A stretch of 64,000 nt of DNA. Source: Shinella sp. XGS7. GTDB lineage: Bacteria > Pseudomonadota > Gammaproteobacteria > Burkholderiales > Burkholderiaceae_C. Within the stretch, counting starts at the first letter, position 1, and each line of letters opens with the position of its first letter. The notes beneath the pieces were generated by a model. It was not told where the DNA came from and made no database searches. It was given only the letters and a program-made list of their open reading frames with translations. Shown in pieces: positions 1-8,987 of the stretch. The DNA lies in NCBI RefSeq assembly GCF_020535565.1, contig NZ_CP084758.1:2803001-2867000 (forward strand). Direction: 5' to 3'. Position numbers and translations under genes: made by a program.

Positions 1-698
1 GCGGCGCGCCGGATGGCTGGCTTGACATGCTCCGCTGGGATGCCTGCGGCAAGCCCTTCGACAGGGAGATGCTGCGCGGGCGCAAGTGCTTTGGCGGGCT
101 TGACCTGGCCGCGATCCGCGACCTGATCGCCTTTTTCCTGATCTTCCCGCCGGAAGACCCTGATGGTGACTGGTTCGTGCTGTGCGAGTTCTGGTGCACA
201 TCCGAGACGATCGCCGAGAAAGAGAAGGACGATGCCGCCCCCTACAGGAAGTGGGCCGATAAAGGGTGGATACGGATCGTGCCGGGCGCAGTCCACGACT
301 ATCAAGACGTCCGGCGAGCGATCCTCGACGCGAAGCGCGAGTACGACCTGGCTGAGCTGGGTTTTGACCGATGGAACGCCCTTGAGGTGGCCAACGACAT
401 GCTGGCGGCCGAGGTGCAGATGGTCGAGGTGCCTCAAAACACGGGAGGCATGTATCCAGGGGCGAAGCTGATCGAAACGCTTGTCTACGCGGGCCGGCTG
501 CGGCACGGGGGCAACCCGGTCCTTCGCTACTGCATCGACAACACATCGATGCTCTTTGATAGCAACGGGAACTACCGCCCCGACAAGCGGAAGACACGCC
601 CGAATGGGCGGATCGATGGCACGGTTGCCGGCTGCATGGCCGGTAGTCGAGCCCTGGCTGCTTCGCCTGAAGCGCAATCCTTCTGGGAGAAGTCATGA
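1..698 (+). CDS. Phage terminase large subunit (C-terminal part, cut by window edge)
   Basis: The frame is open from the left edge, so only the last ~231 residues are visible. They match the nuclease half of a TerL packaging ATPase, which cuts concatemeric DNA when the head is full. Seen: a GGLDLA strand carrying a metal-binding Asp, and the closing RIDGTVAGCMA helix with another acidic residue, the usual nuclease signature of HK97-type terminases. It is followed at once by portal, protease and capsid genes, the standard order. The ATPase domain and any small terminase gene lie outside the window. The family call is from motif and context. Confidence 0.85.
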   Translation, partial: GAPDGWLDMLRWDACGKPFDREMLRGRKCFGGLDLAAIRDLIAFFLIFPPEDPDGDWFVLCEFWCTSETIAEKEKDDAAPYRKWADKGWIRIVPGAVHDYQDVRRAILDAKREYDLAELGFDRWNALEVANDMLAAEVQMVEVPQNTGGMYPGAKLIETLVYAGRLRHGGNPVLRYCIDNTSMLFDSNGNYRPDKRKTRPNGRIDGTVAGCMAGSRALAASPEAQSFWEKS

Positions 699-733
699 AC
701 GCTTTCACCGCTGCAATCCGGGAGTCCGTGTGA
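695..733 (+). CDS. Possible 12-residue leader ORF between terminase and portal
   Basis: An ATG overlaps the terminase stop (ATGA) and opens a 12-codon frame, MNAFTAAIRESV, whose stop overlaps the GTG start of the portal gene (GTGTGA). It could couple translation of portal to terminase. It is too short to judge by composition and may be chance. Confidence 0.2.
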   Translation: MNAFTAAIRESV

Positions 734-1971
734 AGCTCTGGCCCTTCTCCCGCAAGTCGGATGGATCGGACGTTGCAGACGGCCCGATGGCCCTGCTGAA
801 GGCCCTGCTTGGCACCCGGAACTCAAAGTCAGGCAAACGGGTCACGCCCAAGACGGCGCTGGAGGTTACAACGGTCTTCGCCTGCGTGCGCGCTATCGCC
901 AACGGTGTGGCCAAGGTGCCTCTGAAGCTCTATCGCGAGGACGCCAACGGAAGCAAGTCACCGGCGCGGGACCATCCTCTCTTCTTCCTGCTGCATCGGC
1001 GCCCTAACGAGTGGCAGACCAGTTTCGAGTATCGCGAGACGATCATCTTCCACGCGATGCTCGCGAAGGGGCACTTCAGCTACATCAATCGAGTTCGAGG
1101 TCAGATCGCGGAACTGATCCCCTTCGAGCCGGGAATGGTCACTGTCATTCGACAGCCTGACGACTCTCTGATCTACCGTGTCCAGTTCCCCACTGGCAAA
1201 GTCCGTGACTTTCCTGCGGACGTTATCTGGCATGTGCGGGGACCGAGCTGGAATGGCTATGAGGCCGTGGAGGCGGTTCGCATGGCGCGCGAGGCCATCG
1301 GTCTTGCCATGGCCCTGGAGGAGCAGCACGCCAACATTCACCGGAACGGGGTAATGCCGACCGGTGTCTATAGCGTTGAGGGCACTCTGGGCGAGAAGCA
1401 GCACAAAGAACTGCGCGAGTTCATCAAGGAGAACTACACCGGGGTGAATGGCGGCCTCCCCATGGTCCTGGATCGCAGCGCCAAGTGGCAGGGCCTGAGC
1501 CGCAGCGGCGTTGACAACCAGCATCTCGAGACGAGGCGATTTCAGGTGGAGGAGATCTGCCGCGGGCTTGGCTGCATGCCGATCATGGTCTTCCAGTTCG
1601 ACAAGGGCATGGCCTACGGAAGCTCCGAGCAGATGTTCCTCGCCCACATCGTCAACGATCTGGCACCGTGGTTTGAGCGACTCCAGCAGTCCATCGATGT
1701 TCGGCTGTTGACGGACGAGGATCGAGCCGATGGCATCTATTCGAAGTTCGTCATCGCCGCACTGCTGCATGCGGCCCTGAAGGACAAGGCTGAGTTCCTG
1801 ACCCGCCTGGTTCAGTTCGGGATCATCGTGCCCAACGAAGCACGCGAGTGGCTGGAGCTCAACCCCTTGCCTGGCGGCGACAAGCCGCTCGTCCCCATCA
1901 ACATGCGCGCCGGCTACGAGTCGTCAGACGACGGCAGCGGCAGTGGCGAACCCACAGGAGCATCGACATGA
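730..1971 (+). CDS. Phage portal protein (HK97 family)
   Basis: The 413-residue product is of normal length for the HK97-type portal, the ring at the capsid vertex through which DNA enters and leaves. Seen: an N-terminal KTALEVTTVFACVRAIANGV segment, the typical first helix of the family, followed by KVPLKLY and later NGVMPTGVYSVEG and GMAYGSSEQ. The GTG at 730 is preferred because an upstream in-frame ATG at 481 lies inside the terminase gene and would add an Arg/Ser-rich stretch typical of out-of-frame reading. The stop overlaps the protease ATG, indicating coupling. Confidence 0.9.
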   Translation: MKLWPFSRKSDGSDVADGPMALLKALLGTRNSKSGKRVTPKTALEVTTVFACVRAIANGVAKVPLKLYREDANGSKSPARDHPLFFLLHRRPNEWQTSFEYRETIIFHAMLAKGHFSYINRVRGQIAELIPFEPGMVTVIRQPDDSLIYRVQFPTGKVRDFPADVIWHVRGPSWNGYEAVEAVRMAREAIGLAMALEEQHANIHRNGVMPTGVYSVEGTLGEKQHKELREFIKENYTGVNGGLPMVLDRSAKWQGLSRSGVDNQHLETRRFQVEEICRGLGCMPIMVFQFDKGMAYGSSEQMFLAHIVNDLAPWFERLQQSIDVRLLTDEDRADGIYSKFVIAALLHAALKDKAEFLTRLVQFGIIVPNEAREWLELNPLPGGDKPLVPINMRAGYESSDDGSGSGEPTGAST

Positions 1972-2735
1972 GCTATCCCCGCATTCAACGTTCCTCGCGT
2001 CGTGCAGACGTCTGCGGCCTCCCTTTCCAGGTCAAGCGCGCCGGCGATCTGGCCCGAATGGAGTGCAACCTCCGCGAGCTCAAGGCTACTCAGGGCGCGG
2101 ATGAGAAGGAGATGCTGTTTGAAGGCTACGGGGCCGTCTTCGGCAACGTGGATAGCTACGGCGATGTGATTGCCAAGGGAGCGTTCAAGGCGACGATTCG
2201 AGAAGCGAAGGCCTCTGGTCAATGGCCCTACATGCTGCTGCAGCACGGGGGCTGGGGCATGACAGCCGACGATATGACTCCTATCGGCGTCTGGACCGAC
2301 ATGGAGGAGGACGACACCGGCCTCTACCTCAAGGGGAAGCTGGCTCCCACCGTTCGCGGCATCGAGATGTACACGCTGATGGGGATGAAGCCCCGGCCTG
2401 CGATCAACGGTCTGAGCATCGGGTATATCCCCGTTCGATGGAAAAACCGGTCGGCTCCCGACGAGCCGCGCCGCACGCTGGAGGAGGTGAAGCTGATGGA
2501 GATCTCTCCTGTCACCTTCCCGGCGAACACGAAGGCACGGGTGCAGGGCGTCAAGCAAGACGCACTCACGATCCGTCTCGCGGAGAAGGCCCTACGGGAC
2601 GTGGGCTTCTCTCAGTCGGAAGCCAAGGCCATCGTGGCCGACGGCTTCAGCTCGCTGTCTGCCCAACGGGATGTTGGCCAGCTCGATGAACTCGCCGCGC
2701 TGCTCGAGCGCAACCTCACCACCTTGTCAGTTTGA
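1968..2735 (+). CDS. HK97-type prohead protease
   Basis: This 255-residue serine protease of the HK97 prohead family (S78) would trim the capsid delta domain during maturation. Seen: the body begins with MLFEGYGAVFGNVDSYGDVI, the usual family opening. The candidate catalytic His lies in MLLQHGG and the Ser in NGLSIGY, in the expected order and spacing, followed by EISPVTFPAN, the conserved closing strand. The ATG at 1968 overlaps the portal stop, so translation is probably coupled. It sits directly before its substrate, the major capsid gene. Confidence 0.9.
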   Translation: MSYPRIQRSSRRADVCGLPFQVKRAGDLARMECNLRELKATQGADEKEMLFEGYGAVFGNVDSYGDVIAKGAFKATIREAKASGQWPYMLLQHGGWGMTADDMTPIGVWTDMEEDDTGLYLKGKLAPTVRGIEMYTLMGMKPRPAINGLSIGYIPVRWKNRSAPDEPRRTLEEVKLMEISPVTFPANTKARVQGVKQDALTIRLAEKALRDVGFSQSEAKAIVADGFSSLSAQRDVGQLDELAALLERNLTTLSV

Positions 2736-2746
2736 AGGAACCTACC

Positions 2747-4177
2747 ATGAAATCTCGAATCCCCATGGCCATGCTGCTGGTCGCGCTCTTCGGCGCGCTG
2801 GCCCTGGCCTTTGTCGGCGTGCCTCACGATATGCCGCTGGCCGACCTGATGACGGCCGTTATCCCGCAGGCCTCTGGCTTGTTCCTCGCCGCAGGCCCTG
2901 TCGCGCTGATGGAGCGCAAGAGCGAAGGGGGCGGTGGCGATGACGATGCCGGCCCTGGCTTCAAGAAGATCAAGGACCTGATCGAGAAGCAGGGGCAGGC
3001 CTGGCACGAGTTCAAGGCCGCCAATGACGCACGTCTGGCGGCCCTGGAGAAGAAGGGCTACGCCCCGGCCGAGCTGGTCGGCAAGGTCGACTCCATCAAC
3101 ACCGACCTGAACAAGCTCAGCGCCGAGATCGCTGAAATTCTCAAGAAGGCGCAGCGTCCCGGCGCAGGCCAAGGGGGCGCGGAAAGCAAGTTCACGTCCG
3201 AGCAGCTGGAGCACAAGGATGCCCTGTCGGCCTATCTGCGCAAGGGAGACGACGAAGGCCTGCACGATCTGGAGCGCAAGGCCATGAACACCGGCAGCGA
3301 TCCGGACGGCGGCTTCCTGGTCGGCGTCGAGATGGACCGCGAGATCGACCGTGTCGCCCGCGCCGAGTCCAGCTTCCGCGGCCTGGCCAACGTTCGCACC
3401 ATCGGCGGCGCAAGCTACAAGAAGATGGTCAAGACGCGCGGCATCTCCGGCGGATGGGTGGGCGAGCAGGAAGACTCGCAGGAAGGCCAGGGCGCTCGCT
3501 TCGAAGAGATCGAGATCGTGCCGCATCGCATGTATGCGGAGCCCTGGGTGACCAACGACATGCTGGAAGACAGCGAGTACGACCTGGAGGCTGATCTGAG
3601 CGATGAGGCTGGCATCACCTTCGGCGAGATCGAGGGCGGTGCCTTCCTGCTGGGTAACGGCATCAAGAAGGCGCGCGGGCTGCTGGCTTACCCCATCGTG
3701 CAGAACAGCAACTGGTCCTGGGGCAAGGTCGGGGTGCTCAAGACCGGTGTGGACGGCGACTTCGCTGCCGCCAACCCCGGGGATGTGCTGATCACCCTGC
3801 AGCATGCGCTCAAGCAGGGCTATCGCAACGGCGCCAGCTGGCTCATGGCTGACTCGACGCTGGGGCGTGTGCGCCAGATGAAGGATGGCAGCGGCCAGTA
3901 CTACCTCTGGAATCCCGATCCGGCGTCTGGCTTCGGCGGGCGCCTCCTGGGCGCTGTGGTGAATGTTGACGACTTCATGCCCACGCTGGCCGCCGACGCT
4001 CTGGGCATTGCCTACGGCAACTTCAAGCGGGCCTACACCATCGTGGATCGTCGCGGCATTGCGGTCATCCGCGATTCGGTCACCAAGAAGGGGACGACGA
4101 AGTTTCACTTCAGCCGGCGTGTCGGTGGTGGCGTGACCAACTTCGAGGCCTACAAAGCGCTGCAGTTCAAGGCCTGA
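2747..4177 (+). CDS. Phage major capsid protein (HK97 fold)
   Basis: 476 residues. The C-terminal ~300 residues have the HK97 capsid pattern: NTGSDPDGGFLVG at the mature N-terminus, then FRGLANVRTI, WVGEQED, and an IEGGAFLLGNG segment before ARGLLAYP. Residues ~65-140 are a charged helical delta or scaffold domain expected to be removed by the protease encoded just upstream. The first ~55 residues are unusual: two hydrophobic stretches (MAMLLVALFGALALAFVGV and a second ending GLFLAAGPVALM). The ATG at 2747 has a GAAGGA ribosome site; an ATG at 2909 would drop the hydrophobic part but has no clear site. A TTG at 2732 is also in frame. Confidence 0.9.
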   Translation: MKSRIPMAMLLVALFGALALAFVGVPHDMPLADLMTAVIPQASGLFLAAGPVALMERKSEGGGGDDDAGPGFKKIKDLIEKQGQAWHEFKAANDARLAALEKKGYAPAELVGKVDSINTDLNKLSAEIAEILKKAQRPGAGQGGAESKFTSEQLEHKDALSAYLRKGDDEGLHDLERKAMNTGSDPDGGFLVGVEMDREIDRVARAESSFRGLANVRTIGGASYKKMVKTRGISGGWVGEQEDSQEGQGARFEEIEIVPHRMYAEPWVTNDMLEDSEYDLEADLSDEAGITFGEIEGGAFLLGNGIKKARGLLAYPIVQNSNWSWGKVGVLKTGVDGDFAAANPGDVLITLQHALKQGYRNGASWLMADSTLGRVRQMKDGSGQYYLWNPDPASGFGGRLLGAVVNVDDFMPTLAADALGIAYGNFKRAYTIVDRRGIAVIRDSVTKKGTTKFHFSRRVGGGVTNFEAYKALQFKA

Positions 4178-4233
4178 TCTGGAGGGCCGGCATGTGCCGG
4201 CCTTCCAGGACATCTGCTCATCTGGAGATCCTC

Positions 4234-4656
4234 ATGAAAGACCTTCTCAACCACATCCACCCCGTTTTGGCCCTGGCGCCTGTGGTCGTGGGCGACAACA
4301 CCGCTCAGGTCGGCGCGGTCATTGACCGGCAGGGCTTTGAGTCTGTGACCTACATCATCGCGCTGGGCACGCTGGCCGACCCCGATGCGCAGTTCACTGT
4401 GCTCCTGGAGGAGGGTGACGCGGCCAACCTGTCCGATGCGGTCGCTGTCGATGACAAGTACCTGCTCGGCACCGAGCTGCTGGCTGGCTTCAACTTTGCC
4501 GACGACGGCAAGACCCGCAAGCTGGGCTACATCGGCAACAAGCGCTACACCCGGCTGACCGTCACGCCGTCCGGCAACTCTGCCGCGGCGCCTGTGGCTG
4601 CGGTGGCACTGCTTGGTCACCCGCAGCTGAAGCCCACGCCCAACCCGCCGAACTGA
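4234..4656 (+). CDS. Phage hypothetical protein after capsid gene (possible head decoration)
   Basis: 140 residues, beta-rich and without Cys. It opens MKDLLNHIHPVLALAPVVV and carries an FTVLLEEGDAANLSDAVAV strand pair and a Pro-rich end. No family can be named with certainty. Its place directly after the major capsid gene suggests a capsid-decoration or head-surface protein. The ATG at 4234 is chosen because GGAG lies 8 bases upstream; an ATG at 4192 would add an Arg/Ser-rich stretch. A strong hairpin follows the stop. Confidence 0.6.
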   Translation: MKDLLNHIHPVLALAPVVVGDNTAQVGAVIDRQGFESVTYIIALGTLADPDAQFTVLLEEGDAANLSDAVAVDDKYLLGTELLAGFNFADDGKTRKLGYIGNKRYTRLTVTPSGNSAAAPVAAVALLGHPQLKPTPNPPN

Positions 4657-4675
4657 CCCGGTCCACCCGCCGCAC

Positions 4676-4709
4676 GAGGGCGCCGTCCATACGGCGCCCT
4701 CTTCAATTT
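4676..4709 (+). terminator. Rho-independent terminator after head genes
   Basis: An 11-bp perfect stem (GAGGGCGCCGT with ACGGCGCCCTC) closes on a CCAT loop and is followed by TTCAATTT. The tail is only moderately T-rich, so read-through is possible. It separates the capsid block from the four accessory genes. Confidence 0.7.
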
Positions 4710-4741
4710 CGATCCTGTAACAGCCACCAGGACCCTCGCCC

Positions 4742-5116
4742 ATGCGCTACGACCTTCCCACCAAGACTGCTCGAATGACCGCCGTGCGCGACATGATCGA
4801 CGCGGCCGCCGCGCCGGGCCGGCTCCAGATCGGCACGGCCGGCATGGCCACCGTGCTGCGTGAGCTGGTGCTCAACGATCCCTGCGGCACGGTCTCAGGC
4901 GACACGCTCACCCTCGCCGGCTTTCCCAAGAGCGACGCCACCGGCCCTGCTGGTGTGGCCGCCGCCGCTCGGATCGTGGATGGCGATGGTGTTGTGCGCG
5001 TGGACGAGCTCACTGCCGGCGTCGGCCCCACCTTTGATATCAACCTGGTGAGCGCCACGGCGGCTGTTGACCAGGCCCTAGACATCAACGGCGCTGCCAT
5101 CCGGCACGCCGCCTGA
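4742..5116 (+). CDS. Phage hypothetical protein
   Basis: 124 residues: an N-terminal helical part (MTAVRDMIDAAAAPGRLQIG) followed by a strand-rich C-terminal half with GDTLTLAGFPKSD and ARIVDGDGVV. I do not recognise a family. It is packed one base from the next gene, so both belong to one accessory block between capsid and connector genes, where head fibres and decoration proteins are often encoded. A CAGGA ribosome site precedes the ATG. Confidence 0.6.
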   Translation: MRYDLPTKTARMTAVRDMIDAAAAPGRLQIGTAGMATVLRELVLNDPCGTVSGDTLTLAGFPKSDATGPAGVAAAARIVDGDGVVRVDELTAGVGPTFDINLVSATAAVDQALDINGAAIRHAA

Positions 5117-5117
5117 C

Positions 5118-6356
5118 ATGGCAACTCCACGCGCTGACACCTACACCGCGGCCAGCGGTGCCTCGGTCAGGGGCGGCCGTTTCTCGGGCGCGAGCGGCAT
5201 GCCCGCCTGGCGGGAGGCACGCGCCGTCCTGAACTGGATGGAAGTGCCCGCCGGCAATCTGCTGTCGGACGTGGACCCGTCCAATGACCCAGCCTACAAC
5301 CCGAACTACCCGGCCCGGGCGCCGTGGCGCCGCACCGCCAGCGGCAACACCAACTACGCCAACAACAACGCCGCCCTGATCGCCTACTGCGGCACCTGCT
5401 ACGACGATGCCACCGGCCGAGTCCTGCTGCCGCTCAGCGAGGGCCACTCCGACGGCGGTGCCAATGAACCCTATGTGTTCACGGCCGCCGCCGACGTGCC
5501 CATGTGGTCGATGAAGCGAGCGCCCTCGGGCTCGCTGCCGCTGATCGCCGGCGGCCTCCCGGCGGGCAGCACGCCCCAGGGCGCCAGCTTCCTGCTGGAC
5601 GATGGCAAGGAGACCACCGGCAACTACGCCGACGGCCGCCCGCGCGCCATCCACTCCTACCGCAAGCACGTCTATGTGCCCGGAAAGGGGCCGGTGCTGT
5701 CTGTGCAAGGCGGCTGCTTCACGAGCGCGGCCGACTCCAAGCGCACGCTGGTGCTCGACGAGACCAGCTGGGAATGGACCCAGGTCAACACGCTCACCTA
5801 CAGCTCCACCTCCTCGGGCTGTGGGTCCTGCTACGACCCGGTGCGCCGCAAGATCTACATCGCCATGCCTGGCAGCTCGCGCATGATCCGCATCGATGTG
5901 GACAGCTGGGCCAGCGACCTGCTGACACCCGCCGCCGTCGTCAACAGCTCCAACGCCGCCGCCTTCTACGCGAGCGACCTGGACCGCATCATCCACATCG
6001 GCAGCGGCTCTGACCCCCTGCGTGTCGTGCACCCGGACACCGGCGCCGTCTCCATCCCCGTGGTGCCCGCGCTGCCGGTGGCCCTGGTGGCCGCCATGGG
6101 CCTCGACTGGGTGCCGGGCCTGGGCCTGGTGGTGCATCCCATGGAGGCCAGTGGTGCGGTTTACCTGCTCCGACCGCCGGCCAGCAACCCGGAGACCGGC
6201 ACCTGGACGGCCGAGACCCTCGCCACTGTCGGCACCCCGCCCGGGAACATGAGTGGCCTGGGCTGGTGGAGCAAGTTCTTCTACAGCAAGAAGCTCAAGG
6301 GGCTGTTCCGGTTTCACGCCGCGAATGCCAAGCCCTGGTTCCTCCCTCTGGAGTAA
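5118..6356 (+). CDS. Phage structural protein, propeller-like repeats
   Basis: 412 residues, rich in Gly, Ser, Asp and aromatic residues, with no signal peptide or membrane segment. Several blade-like units can be seen, each a strand pair with a YDPVRRKIYI- or DRIIHIGSGSD-type motif and a short acidic turn, as in Kelch or beta-propeller proteins. The N-terminal part has a Pro/Asn-rich stretch (YNPNYPARAPW). The gene lies between capsid and connector genes and is likely a virion surface or fibre protein. The propeller reading is inference from repeat spacing, not a family match. Confidence 0.55.
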   Translation: MATPRADTYTAASGASVRGGRFSGASGMPAWREARAVLNWMEVPAGNLLSDVDPSNDPAYNPNYPARAPWRRTASGNTNYANNNAALIAYCGTCYDDATGRVLLPLSEGHSDGGANEPYVFTAAADVPMWSMKRAPSGSLPLIAGGLPAGSTPQGASFLLDDGKETTGNYADGRPRAIHSYRKHVYVPGKGPVLSVQGGCFTSAADSKRTLVLDETSWEWTQVNTLTYSSTSSGCGSCYDPVRRKIYIAMPGSSRMIRIDVDSWASDLLTPAAVVNSSNAAAFYASDLDRIIHIGSGSDPLRVVHPDTGAVSIPVVPALPVALVAAMGLDWVPGLGLVVHPMEASGAVYLLRPPASNPETGTWTAETLATVGTPPGNMSGLGWWSKFFYSKKLKGLFRFHAANAKPWFLPLE

Positions 6357-6362
6357 ACGTCA

Positions 6363-7895
6363 ATGGCCCTCATCTTCAGCCTGATGGCGCAGGCCGGCCA
6401 GTCCGCGCCCACGGATGCCATCACCGGCGCCGTGCTCACGCTCACCGGTGGCTCGGTGGCGATCTATGACGACCCTACCTACGGCAAGCTCTGGCGCCTG
6501 ATCGCCGGCTATGCCGAGAATGGCGCGCTCAGCGGCCAAGGCCTCTATGGCGATGGCGCCCCCAAGACCCTGGTCTACCGCTTCCGCGTGCTGGGCCGCC
6601 AGGCTGCTTTCACACGCTGGTGCCTGTTCGGTACAGACGTCAGCACAGGCCTGCTGATCGGCAATGCCGGCTCCGGTGGTGCCTCGGCCTCACCCATCCG
6701 CGCGGGTGCCATTGCCGGCGGCTCCATGGTCAGCGGGCTCAACCACGCGGCCCGAAACTACACCGAGGGCGAGATCCTCACGGTGGTGCTCCGGGCCAAT
6801 TTCGGCACCACCGACCTGCTCGATGTCTGGTACACCAATCCCAGCCGCGTGGGCACCGACCCAGACGTGGCGCTCAGCGGTGCCTTCACCTTCGGCTCGG
6901 GCGCGCTGGACACCCTGCGCCTCACCGCGGCCACGGGCGAGACCGTCGACACGCTCGACATCCATGCCTTCGACAGTCTGCTGACCAACGCCCAGGCCGT
7001 GGCCGCGGTCAATGACATACGGGGCTTCCTGGTCACCGCAGGCGACACCACCCCTCCCGTGCTCACGGCCCCCAGCGGCACGGCCACCGGTGCCAACACC
7101 GCCACCATCAACGCCACCACCAATGAGGCCGGCGGCACCCTGTACTGCCTGGTCAATACCAGCGCCACCGCCACCGAGGCCGCAGTGCTGGCCGGCAGCT
7201 CGCAGGCTGTGGCGGCGGCAGGCGTGCAAACGGTCAATGTGGCCGGCCTGCTGCCCAGCACGGTCTACTACCCGCACCTGGTCCATGTCGACCCTGCCGG
7301 CAACAAGTCCAACGTGGCCAACGGCGCCAGCTTCACCACAGCCGCGGCACCCGCCACGGCTCTGACGCTCACCGGCCCCACCGGTGGCCAGGTCGGCACG
7401 CCCAGTACCCCATTCACGGTAGGCGCCAATGGCACGGTCAACGGCTCCCACCTGGTGACCCCTTCCGATGCTGGCGCCGGCGGGATCTTTGCGCCAGCCA
7501 GCGTCACACTCACCGCGGCTCAGCCCACGGCCACCGTCACCTACACCGCAGCCAGCACCGGCGCCAAGACGATCTCTGTCGCCGACGCGAACGGCTACGC
7601 GGCCGCGCCATCGCTCACCTACACCGCCAGCACCACCGCCGGCACCATCACGAGCTCGGAGCTGCTGCGCAACGTGGGCAAGCTCGTTGGCAAGCACGCC
7701 AGTGCGCCTTTCGAGGCCATGGTGTACAGCCTTGCCACCGGCGCCCTGGTCCTCAAGCGCACCGGGCTGACCAGCAGCGCCGCCGGCGTGGTCTCGTTCA
7801 GCGACGGCGCCCTGTCTGCCGGAGCTTCCTACCGTGTCGTCTGGCGCCGCACCGATACCGGCGCCGAGGGCATGGAAACCCTCACCGCGGCCTGA
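6363..7895 (+). CDS. Phage structural protein with FN3/Ig-like domains
   Basis: 510 residues. Residues ~1-220 look like a jelly-roll or LamG-type carbohydrate-binding domain (strands around LWRLIAGYAENG, LVYRFRVLGRQ and LDIHAFDSLL). Residues ~225-330 form a fibronectin type III-like domain that opens TTPPVLTAPSG and contains LLPSTVYYPHLVHVDPAGN. Residues ~335-420 form a second Ig-like domain, and the last ~80 residues another strand-rich unit. Such domains on phage particles usually bind host glycans weakly. Its position six bases after the propeller-like gene suggests both decorate the head or its fibres. Confidence 0.6.
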   Translation: MALIFSLMAQAGQSAPTDAITGAVLTLTGGSVAIYDDPTYGKLWRLIAGYAENGALSGQGLYGDGAPKTLVYRFRVLGRQAAFTRWCLFGTDVSTGLLIGNAGSGGASASPIRAGAIAGGSMVSGLNHAARNYTEGEILTVVLRANFGTTDLLDVWYTNPSRVGTDPDVALSGAFTFGSGALDTLRLTAATGETVDTLDIHAFDSLLTNAQAVAAVNDIRGFLVTAGDTTPPVLTAPSGTATGANTATINATTNEAGGTLYCLVNTSATATEAAVLAGSSQAVAAAGVQTVNVAGLLPSTVYYPHLVHVDPAGNKSNVANGASFTTAAAPATALTLTGPTGGQVGTPSTPFTVGANGTVNGSHLVTPSDAGAGGIFAPASVTLTAAQPTATVTYTAASTGAKTISVADANGYAAAPSLTYTASTTAGTITSSELLRNVGKLVGKHASAPFEAMVYSLATGALVLKRTGLTSSAAGVVSFSDGALSAGASYRVVWRRTDTGAEGMETLTAA

Positions 7896-7899
7896 TGCC

Positions 7900-8985
7900 A
7901 TGAGCTGCCTTGTCGATACCTCCCCGATGATTGCAGGCGCCTGCGTTGTGGGCGCTCGCGGGCTCGGCGTGCTCGGGTCTGTGATCCGTGCCAATACCGC
8001 AGCCGGCCAGAACGGCGCCGGCATCCTCTATAACGACGTGGACGGGGCGGGTGACGACGCCAAGGAGTTCCGCGCGCTGATCCTGGGCGGAGCCCCGGCG
8101 GGTGCCGTGTTCTTCGAGGATGGCAGTTTCGACATCCCAGCCGGCACCGCCAACGGCGTCTACCCGGTTTCCTATCGCCTCTATGTCGATGGCGAGGATC
8201 TGGGCACCACCACGGCGACGATCACCCTCGGCCCGGTGTCCAGCGCGATCCAGGGCTCGCTCGCAGTGCGGGAGTCGGGCGGTGACACCTTCGTCGCCAC
8301 GGGCGCACTCGTATCGCAGCCGGGCGCCATCACTGGCGCGCTGCTGGTGCGCGAGACCGGCATGGACGGCTTCCAGGCCTCGGGCCAGCTGCAGGTGGTG
8401 GAGCCCGTGGTGGAGTGGCCCTACCTCGGCCCTGAGCCGGTCACCATCAGCGAGGCCAAGGTAGCGGCCCGCATGGACCTGGACCCATCGCCGCTCGATG
8501 CGCAGCTGGCCCTGCTGATCACCGCAGCCCGCGAGGAAGCCGAGCACCTCACCGGCCGCCTGTACCGCTCGGCGGTAGTCCGCCACGAGCTGGCCGACTG
8601 GCCCAGCGCGCGCCAAGTCTTCCCTGTGATGAACGCATGGGGGTGCACCATCAGCACCTGGTCGGGCGGCAGCTGGGTAGCGCTGGACCCCGCACGCTAT
8701 GCGTTCGGACCCAGCGGCATCGGTGGCAACGGCACGGGCGTCCTGCCCATCGACGGGCGCTGGCCCGAGCTGGCGCCACGGCCCATCGGGCCTCGTGTTC
8801 GCATCGACTTCCGGGCCGGCCCTGTGGTCACCGGCGCCGTGCCCACCGTGCCGGGATGCGTCAAGCTCTTCATCCTGGCGCATGCCACCGCCTGGCTTCG
8901 CAACCCCGAAGCGCTCGCCAGCAGGTCCATCGCAGCCAACCCCATGTTCGAGCGCCTGCTGGACCGCGAACTGACCTACAGCTGA
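7900..8985 (+). CDS. Head-tail connector (gp6/phiE125 gp8-like) with extra N-terminal domain
   Basis: 361 residues. The C-terminal ~190 residues start YLGPEPVTISEAKVAARMDL and continue with AREEAEHLTGRLY, the helical core of the gp6-like head-tail connector family, which docks below the portal. The first ~165 residues are a separate strand-rich domain that includes ILYNDVDGAGDDAKEFRALI and a duplicated SLAVRESGGD / LLVRETGMD unit. Connectors of this family are normally ~100-200 residues, so this looks like a fusion. The ATG at 7900 follows the previous stop; an upstream in-frame ATG lies inside the previous gene. Confidence 0.75.
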   Translation: MSCLVDTSPMIAGACVVGARGLGVLGSVIRANTAAGQNGAGILYNDVDGAGDDAKEFRALILGGAPAGAVFFEDGSFDIPAGTANGVYPVSYRLYVDGEDLGTTTATITLGPVSSAIQGSLAVRESGGDTFVATGALVSQPGAITGALLVRETGMDGFQASGQLQVVEPVVEWPYLGPEPVTISEAKVAARMDLDPSPLDAQLALLITAAREEAEHLTGRLYRSAVVRHELADWPSARQVFPVMNAWGCTISTWSGGSWVALDPARYAFGPSGIGGNGTGVLPIDGRWPELAPRPIGPRVRIDFRAGPVVTGAVPTVPGCVKLFILAHATAWLRNPEALASRSIAANPMFERLLDRELTYS

Positions 8986-8987
8986 CT

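Noticed and set aside
5085-6317. 410-codon minus-strand frame opposite the propeller-like phage gene
   Set aside because: His/Gly/Val-rich shadow with no motifs; surrounding structural genes are all on the plus strand and tightly packed.
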